Source: Multifurca ochricompacta (taxonomy: Eukaryota; Basidiomycota; Agaricomycetes; Russulales; Russulaceae). Taken from it: a stretch of 64,000 nt of DNA. Of the stretch, positions 58,130-64,000 are shown piece by piece. Each line of letters opens with the position of its first letter. Positions within the stretch are counted from its first letter, which is position 1. The stretch is from contig WTXG01000003.1 in the NCBI GenBank assembly GCA_022496185.1, positions 1,240,001 through 1,304,000 of the forward strand, given 5' to 3'. The notes beneath the pieces were generated by a model that ran no database searches, was not told the origin of the DNA, and saw only the letters and a program-made list of their open reading frames with translations. A program made the translations under genes and the position numbers.

Positions 58130-58922
58130 TTATGAGTCAGGTTTGGCAGATGCTGGCGGTATAGACGAAGAACCGGAGAAGGTTTCGCGGATTGCACGGG
58201 TAAATTTGTTTACGAGCATACTGGTGCGCATGCCGACCGCTTCCCAAGTGTCAAGCGCAGGACGCACGTCGAGGAAGAAGGACACATTGGAAGTGCCCGG
58301 CAAGGGACGACCAGCGTAAAAGTCTATCACATAGCGAATGCGCGTCCCACAACGATCCACAACCCAGTCATGCCTGTCGAATGGAGGATTATATCTGCGG
58401 TACAACCAAACTCAGTCCGAAGGAGATAGTATGAATGAGCGAGTGAACTCACCCGAGAAGGGTTAGGATTCTCGCCTTTGGACTTGGCTCCCCTGGTTTA
58501 CCCTTGAAGCTGAGCAGACGAACACCTCCACAGCGCTCACCGCCACGTCCTGCCTCCCATTCTTTAATATGGGACCACGCGCGCTCGTTGACGGCGTTAT
58601 GGATGGGTACGACGACCCTCATGTCCGGCGCCTTGGGATCGTGATTCTTGCGCACCATAGCAGCGTAGAATTGGGCCTCGGAAGGGTACACCCATTTTTC
58701 ATTATCGCTCCGAGGGATGGAGGATACTTCGCGGGAGGTAGAGAGGGTCTCCGGGGGAGCGGGGACCATTTGGCCATTACGAGTCGATGACTGGGGCCTC
58801 GCTAATAATAAAGTGTCCGATGAAACCTTGCTCCATGTAGCACGAGCTGTATAATCTACAGGGCAATTACTTTGGTCGAGGTCGGGGGATTTGTTGTTAT
58901 TATGATCAATTGGACATGACAT
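58130..58922 (-). CDS. Cytochrome c heme lyase (holocytochrome c synthase)
   Basis: This mitochondrial intermembrane-space enzyme attaches heme covalently to apocytochrome c. The N-terminus has two CP motifs ([20 protein letters not shown]) that fit the heme-binding pattern of the family. Further conserved parts are [40 protein letters not shown], and [20 protein letters not shown]. One intron separates this from [20 protein letters not shown] and [20 protein letters not shown]. The His in FDRHDW and the VDRCG segment are conserved. The end gives [20 protein letters not shown]. Cyc3 (cytochrome c) and Cyt2 (c1) paralogues cannot be separated by eye. It is divergent from the nitronate monooxygenase gene by 137 nt. 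Confidence 0.92.
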
Positions 58923-58927
58923 GGGGG

Positions 58928-58960
58928 AGGGGATGGGATGGGATGATGGATGATGGATGA
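58928..58960. repeat. GGGAT/GGAT short tandem repeat
   Basis: A purine-rich repeat of GGGAT and then GATG units lies in the 137-nt interval between the divergent heme lyase and nitronate monooxygenase genes, close to the heme lyase start. It is a simple-sequence tract, possibly part of the shared promoter. Confidence 0.6.
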
Positions 58961-59059
58961 AATGAGAACCGGGATTCGGATGTTACGGGTTTGCCGGGTC
59001 AAGACATGATCCCAACATAAAAACCCCCGCCCTCCGTTCCCAAGTTTAATCAGTAATAA

Positions 59060-60705
59060 ATGGCACCTTCCCAACAAATATTCTCCACCCCTCTCACCCG
59101 TTTGTTTAATATAAGGCATCCTGTCATGCTTGCAGGTTATTATTATTTTTGAAGTCCCGTGTATCATATATTTAAACATTATACACAGGCATGAATGTGG
59201 CCGCTGGGCCAAGATTGGCTGCTGCCGTCACCAATGCAGGTCTGTTCATTCAGCTTTCGAGTTAAAGAAGTATTGAACGTGCACAGGTGGAATCGGCGTC
59301 ATTGGTGGGCTAAACTATAGTCCAAAGATGCTCAGAGAGGGTATAGATGACCTGAGAAGCCAGCTCGAAGACAAAGACGCACCCTTTGGTATTGACCTTG
59401 CCATTCCCCAAATTGGCGGTGGAGCACGCAAGACTAACGTAAGATAGTCAAACCCACTCCCCGGTCGTAAGGCTGTATCGCTTATTTGCACCCATCAGTA
59501 CGATTATACCAAGGGTCATTTGTCCGAACTCACAGACATAATGATCGAGAAGAAAGTTTCCGTTTGTGTCTGTGCAGTTGGTGTTCCACCAAAGGACATG
59601 GTCGACAAGCTGCACTCTGCTGGAATCATTGTCATGAAGTGCGTGTGAATTTTCGAACTGGGTGTGCTCATAGGAATATTTTCCTCATCCGTTCGATAGC
59701 ATGATAGGTCACCCGAAGGTACTGTTTCACCCTTGTCAGCCGTCTCACTTGTTATACTAAACAACCGACCTAGCATGTGAAAAAGGCCTTGGACCAGGGT
59801 CAGTAATTTCCCTCTCGCTAATGTTTTCCAGTTGTTGAAAAAAGTGCTCCAAAGGCGTTGACATCATATGTGCACAAGGCGGAGAGGGTGGTGGACACAC
59901 CGGCGACACCCCCTTCTCTGTTCTTATTCCCGCAGTGGTCGATCTTTGCCAAGACGCGAAAAGCCCGTTGACAGGAGAACCAGTGATCGTTGTCGCAGCG
60001 GGAGGTATTGCCGACGGGCGTGGCCTCGCCGCTGCACTTTCCTACGGTGCATCAGGGGTTTGGGTCGGCACTCGTTTCGTGGCCAGCGAGGAGTCCGGCG
60101 CGCCGCCCCTGCATAAGCAGCTCGTCGTTTCCGCTGGATATGACGATATGGTCAGAACTTTAATCTACAGTGGTCGACCGCTACATGTACGCAAGACTGA
60201 GTACGTCCGAGATTGGTAAGGTCTTGCAGATGTCATCCTATTTCTTCATGCATTCAGCGTGGTCCGGTCCTAGGGAGGAGAATCGTCGGCAAGAAATATC
60301 CGAGTTGGTTGCTCAGGGTAAGATACCCCATTGGGTTGAGATGGACAATCACCCCGAAAAATCGCTGGAGGGCCGGATGTGTGAGTTCCATTGGGACCTG
60401 GGCAATAGTCCGAATCTAATCATCTCATGCAGGGCTGATGGGAAAGGTTGCGGCTTCTATAAAGGTTGTACTTTTGTCTTTGCCTGCTTATGAGACGCTC
60501 TGTTGATCCGCTGTGTCATCCCATCTCCCCCCCCCAGGATATCAAACCTGCAAAAGAAATGTAAGCCCTTCCTCCTGTGCTTTAGTTTCTTGTTGGACTT
60601 GTACTCAATTTTGTCGTAAGCGTGGATGAGCTTGTAGCTAACGCTGCCAAAAGTCTCAATCGTGCACATGGCTTGATCAGACTTCAAGCTAAAGCTAAAC
60701 TGTAG
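59060..60705 (+). CDS. Nitronate monooxygenase (2-nitropropane dioxygenase family)
   Basis: This FMN enzyme oxidises toxic alkyl nitronates. The first exon, from ATG 59060, reads MAPSQQIFSTPLTRLFNIRH and then PVMLAG. It is spliced over a 52-nt intron to MNVAAGPRLAAAVTNAGGIG, the conserved FMN-phosphate region. The catalytic-His motif is intact in CAQGGEGGGHTGDTPFSVLI. FMN-binding segments are PVIVVAAGGIADGRGLAAAL and YGASGVWVGTRFVASEESGA. The C-terminal exons give YVRDWEENRRQEISELVAQG, WVEMDNHPEKSLEGRMWLMG, and ANAAKSLNRAHGLIRLQAKA. About eight introns are present and the protein is roughly 365 aa. The class I hallmark motifs fit. It is single-domain, with no sign of fusion. Confidence 0.92.
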
Positions 60706-60788
60706 TCACTCAGAAAGCTTTGGTTTCTTCCCACTCATATGTGGTGTATGCGCTATCCCATTCTATCATGTTGCCCGCTCCATAGTAT

Positions 60789-62448
60789 CTAAACTTCATC
60801 TTCCATTAACTCGGCGAGCTCTTTTTCCTCTTCTTCCGTCAAGTCGAGTGGCCTTCTGGATTCATCGGTTTTTGCGGTGGTCCGCTTCGATTCTTCCTTT
60901 ATGAGTGACGGAGGGACGACAAGCTCTGACAAACTATGTGAGGGCATCGCCATCGGACTCATGTTGCATTATCCCGTACCCGATAGTTTCCACTTGCGAA
61001 GAGAACCGTCAAGACTCCCACTGACAACCCATACATCTCTCGTGGGTTCTTGCAGCCATATCTGCAAGTGCGTGACATCGTGCCAGTGCCCTTGAACCTC
61101 TCTAACCAGCTCCGCTTCATCGAGCGAGGAGACGTCGTAGACAATAATGGAATCACCCGATCCTGCAAGTAGATAGGAAAATGTTTCTGGATCCAACTTG
61201 GGGTGGAGGTAGATAGGTAGGACAGTTCTGAACGCTGCCCTGTGCACAATGGGCGGACTTGGCTTCAGTTTTGGGTCCGTCGGTGGCGGATATAGGTGTA
61301 GCTGAATTGTTTCATCCGCAGAAGCTAAAAAAAAACCCCATTCTCAGTGAGATGAGCATCCTCGGACGGCTATGACTTGCCCGACCACAGGTGACCATTT
61401 CCGTATACGATCTCATTGATCTTCGTACGGTGTCGCTCCAGTTCGTCGCGGAGTGTACACCGCCAGATTGGACTTTTCTCCGTAGAGTCCTTCACAACAT
61501 CCCAAACCTTGATAGCGCCCATCGTATCGGCCGTAAACAGGACGAGGCGTGTGCGGGTACCAGTCGTATCGAGATATGCAGCCAAAGACTCCACCGGCCG
61601 GCTATGCGCGGAGATGGAACCAACCGGGGGTAGTTCACTTGGGGAGTGCGGCGAAGACAAATCCCTAGAAATACGTCCCCCCCTCCACTCTTGAGTGGAA
61701 ATGCCAGACAAAAAGGGGTTGCGGTACTGACCAGAAGCGCACAGATTTATCCGAGCTACCAGATATGAGCAACTCAAGAGACGGCACGACGAGAAGTGCC
61801 TTGACGAAGTCCGTGTGCGCTGAAGTCGATGAGATCACCGCCCTTGTCTTGAAAAAGGTAGTCAGAGCCTTAGTCTAAGATGGCCCTCAAGGATGGAGAA
61901 TTACATCCGTATTCCAGATCTTGATGGTCTTTGTCGAAAGGAAAAGTTCAATCGCTCAATCAAGGAGACTCTTTTAACCGCCGAAACAAGATGGTGGCCC
62001 CACCTTGTCCCATGAGCCGGTTATCAGAATGTTTTCATCTCCCGAACCATATTTCTTGTCGCCGCAAAATGCTAGAGACGTCACTGGCCCGGAATGACCT
62101 TTGTACAGCTGGACTGTTTTCCCCGTCTGACGTGCGTCGGCGGCATGTTATTTTAAAAGATTTTAAAAGTGATCAGGAGGCGTCAAGTGAACAGACCTGA
62201 AGGTCGATTTTACGAGTGATATGCGTGCTCTCAGCAACCCAAACATAGTTTCCTCGTACTTTGATATCTAAGGGCACACCAGGGAGGGATATGGGATCGC
62301 CAATGTCCTTATATTTCTCCGCCTTTTGCTTCCTCGCCTGTGCTCATTTATTTTGTGAGTCTGCGATTTTGGGAAGAAAAAAAGTAACTACCAAGTCGAT
62401 CTTGAGCTCTGCCTCTGACCTGAATAAATTTTCCGTTGACATTGACAT
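60789..62448 (-). CDS. WD40-repeat protein
   Basis: The protein starts MSMSTENLFRSEAELKIDL and joins over an intron to KQKAEKYKDIGDPISLPGVP. Beta-propeller blades are recognisable by their WD-like ends: HITRKIDL, GHSGPVTSLAFCGDKKYGSG (with ENILITGSWDKTIKIWN), AHTDFVKALLVVPSLELLIS (with GSSDKSVRFW), SAHSRPVESLAAYL, and LFTADTMGAIKVWDVVKDST. The later half gives LLAGSGDSIIVYDVSSLDEA and TRDVWVVSGSLDGSLRKWKL. The end is acidic, with LTEEEEKELAELMEDEV. About six introns are seen, and the length is about 440 aa. It resembles small fungal WD proteins of unclear function such as yeast Ynl035c, but the match is not certain. It is head-to-head with the next gene, 73 bp apart. Confidence 0.8.
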
Positions 62449-62521
62449 CTGCAATCAAATCAACCAACTGAGTTTTGACGGATGTGTTGATTGTGACTGT
62501 CTGTCTCAAGAAGAGAAACCG

Positions 62522-63412
62522 ATGAGCGCACGATTGGCCTCTTTTCGTGGACCGTCTACACCCTCATCATCTCCAGTAAAACAGTCTCAATCCCCCAAGT
62601 CCTCACCTGGCGATAGATCCATAGAATCGACCTATCATCGGAAACTACGCGCTTCCTTGCAGGAGCTTCGCGCAGCTTGCTGGACTTGGGATGATCTCAT
62701 CCTCAAGGATGGTCTCAAAGCTGTCCGTGAGCTAGTAGATGCGAGAACTAGTCTCGAGTGCGTCTTTCCCTCCTTTCCCTCCTTAACACTCGCTACTCGC
62801 TAAAAAAAACCCGCCTAGTAACATGCTTGCGCTCGTTCTCGATGGAGAGCAGCCGCGTTCTCGACTAGTCGGTCCAAAGCTTTCATACATGGACGAGCGC
62901 GTCGTGGCGATCGACCTGGTTATATCAAAGCTCGTGCGTTGTCCTTCTCTTCTCTTAGCGCTCTACTTCCCATTACCCGACTGTCGTTGCCTTAGAGAAA
63001 GCAGTTTCTCAAAATGACTTTCATCGTCGACGGCATGGAGGCTCTCCTTGCTGACGCGTACAAGGCCAAAGGATCCCATTGGGTCTACTCCGAGCCAATA
63101 TGGACCACTTGGCCTATGGAAAAGTTAGGTATGTCTATTACAAGCATTATTCTGCTCGAGTGAGGTGGGCTCTGAATTACAATGCTTTTTTTGCCAGTCA
63201 CCTCGGTGTCTGACATTCTGTGGCCCTACCGGCGTTCCTTGGAGCAGCACATTCGACTTGTCGATACCTTGCGCAGTCATGACATCTCCTTTGAGGCATC
63301 CCGGAAAGTTGCCAACACGTGGGCGGAACAACCATTTCTTGAAGATGACAGTTGGGATGCAAAGTGGGAAGGTTTATGTGAAATCGAGGTTGATCAGTGG
63401 GATAGCCGATAA
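62522..63412 (+). CDS. Conserved-looking protein of unknown function
   Basis: The start ATG at 62522 gives [20 protein letters not shown], a Ser/Pro-rich start. The middle is helical: [40 protein letters not shown], and [20 protein letters not shown]. Later exons give [40 protein letters not shown], and [20 protein letters not shown], ending [10 protein letters not shown]. Three introns are seen and the length is about 230 aa. The pattern of Trp and hydrophobic residues suggests a real helical protein. I do not recognise the family. It shares a very short promoter with the WD40 gene and converges with the SYF1 gene. Confidence 0.65.
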
Positions 63413-63511
63413 GATTATATATTTTATCTTTTACTCTGTGCTTGAAGGCCGTAGTGAGGACAGATAAGTAACGGAAACAAGAAAGAACTACACAAACGAC
63501 CCCGATTACTA

Positions 63512-64000
63512 TTAAATATCTTTCGTCGGATATATGAATCTCGTCCGCGTTCCCAACAACCTGAGGAATTGGAGATTGTTGTGCCAGTTCGTCCCCGCCC
63601 TTGGGTGGTTGCTGCTGTTTTGCCGACACAAATGCTGGGCCAGTCTTCCGGCCACTCAGTTGCCGTTCGGCAGCGGCCATAGGGTCCAGTGCAACCTCAT
63701 CTGTACTCTTCTCTGCGCCTTGTCTCGCAGCCAGTGCCTGTGCAGCAAGGTAACTAGCCTCGGTGTTGAACTGGGCCTGCACACTTCGCTTGATCCGCAA
63801 CATCTCCCGGAATGTGTCCTCAGAGCCCGTGTCAATCTCGAAAGAGTGCCACTCCGCCCAAAATTCGGGGCTCGTTCGTGGGTCGCAGAACTGAGACGCG
63901 TGCGCGTAGATGGCGCGCGCTCTGTCGATCTCGCCGAGCTTGCGTTCCAGCGCTGCGAAGCGGAGACACATCTTGGCTGTCTGTCGGTCGGGTAGAACCT
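63512..64000 (-). CDS. SYF1: Pre-mRNA splicing factor SYF1, C-terminal part (cut by window edge)
   Basis: Syf1 is a HAT-repeat scaffold of the Prp19-associated complex in the spliceosome. The visible part reads [20 protein letters not shown], then [40 protein letters not shown], and [20 protein letters not shown], which is the conserved C-terminal HAT region. It is followed by a tail rich in Gln and Pro and DEIHISDE. The window ends inside the gene, so the N-terminal repeats are missing. The frame stays open past ISDE to 63198; with one base less in the TTT run at 63521-63523 it would stop after ISDEDI at 63512, which is how I set the end. That choice is inference. Confidence 0.8.

Noticed and set aside
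1..64000. CRISPR array, transposon, viral insertion or biosynthetic gene cluster
   Set aside because: No spaced direct repeats, transposase, reverse transcriptase, capsid, PKS, NRPS or terpene synthase signatures were seen on either strand.

Overview
This window reads as nuclear DNA of a fungus, almost certainly a basidiomycete and probably an agaricomycete. The genes are cut by many short (about 45-80 nt) GT-AG introns and are packed on both strands with short gaps. Nearly every product is a conserved eukaryotic protein. I see no rRNA, tRNA, transposon, CRISPR array or prokaryotic-style operon. I joined exons by eye from splice signals, reading frame and family similarity, so gene ends are firmer than internal junctions.

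Layout, left to right. 0-10 kb: gamma-tubulin (+), MBF1 (-), MET8 siroheme enzyme (-), a tetraspanin (+), the BMT2 25S rRNA methyltransferase (+), a 5'-nucleotidase-family phosphoesterase (+), and a small membrane protein with an apparent frameshift (-). 10-26 kb: an 869-aa acidic protein of unknown function (+), RPC82 of RNA polymerase III (+), a membrane-anchored histidine acid phosphatase (+), a calcineurin-like phosphoesterase (+), the FACT subunit SPT16 (+), and a multi-pass membrane protein (-). 26-41 kb: a small possibly mitochondrial protein (-), the HRQ1 RecQ-like helicase (+), a SCYL2-type pseudokinase (-), an arrestin-like protein (-), 3-hydroxyisobutyrate dehydrogenase (+), and an atypical SDR (+).

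41-64 kb: a 1.3-kb gene-poor stretch with two weak converging ORFs, TFB3/MAT1 of TFIIH (+), a ZUP1/Mug105-like C78 cysteine protease (-), proteasome subunit alpha-4 (+), the Sec7-family Arf-GEF GEA (+), a cytochrome b561-domain protein (-), the PKA catalytic subunit (+), the ribosome biogenesis factor SSF1 (+), cytochrome c heme lyase (-), nitronate monooxygenase (+), a WD40 protein (-), an unknown conserved-looking protein (+), and the 3' part of splicing factor SYF1 (-), cut by the window edge.

The genes are not a pathway cluster. They are a random sample of core functions: transcription, chromatin, ribosome assembly, splicing, trafficking, proteolysis and heme/siroheme metabolism. I did not find an undescribed system. 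The best items for a second look are three places where a single base, or an odd intron, decides the reading frame (about 10.2, 43.2 and 63.5 kb), a phosphatase with Glu where clade 2 enzymes usually have Asp, an SDR without its Tyr-x3-Lys pair, and a 73-bp shared promoter at 62.4-62.5 kb.
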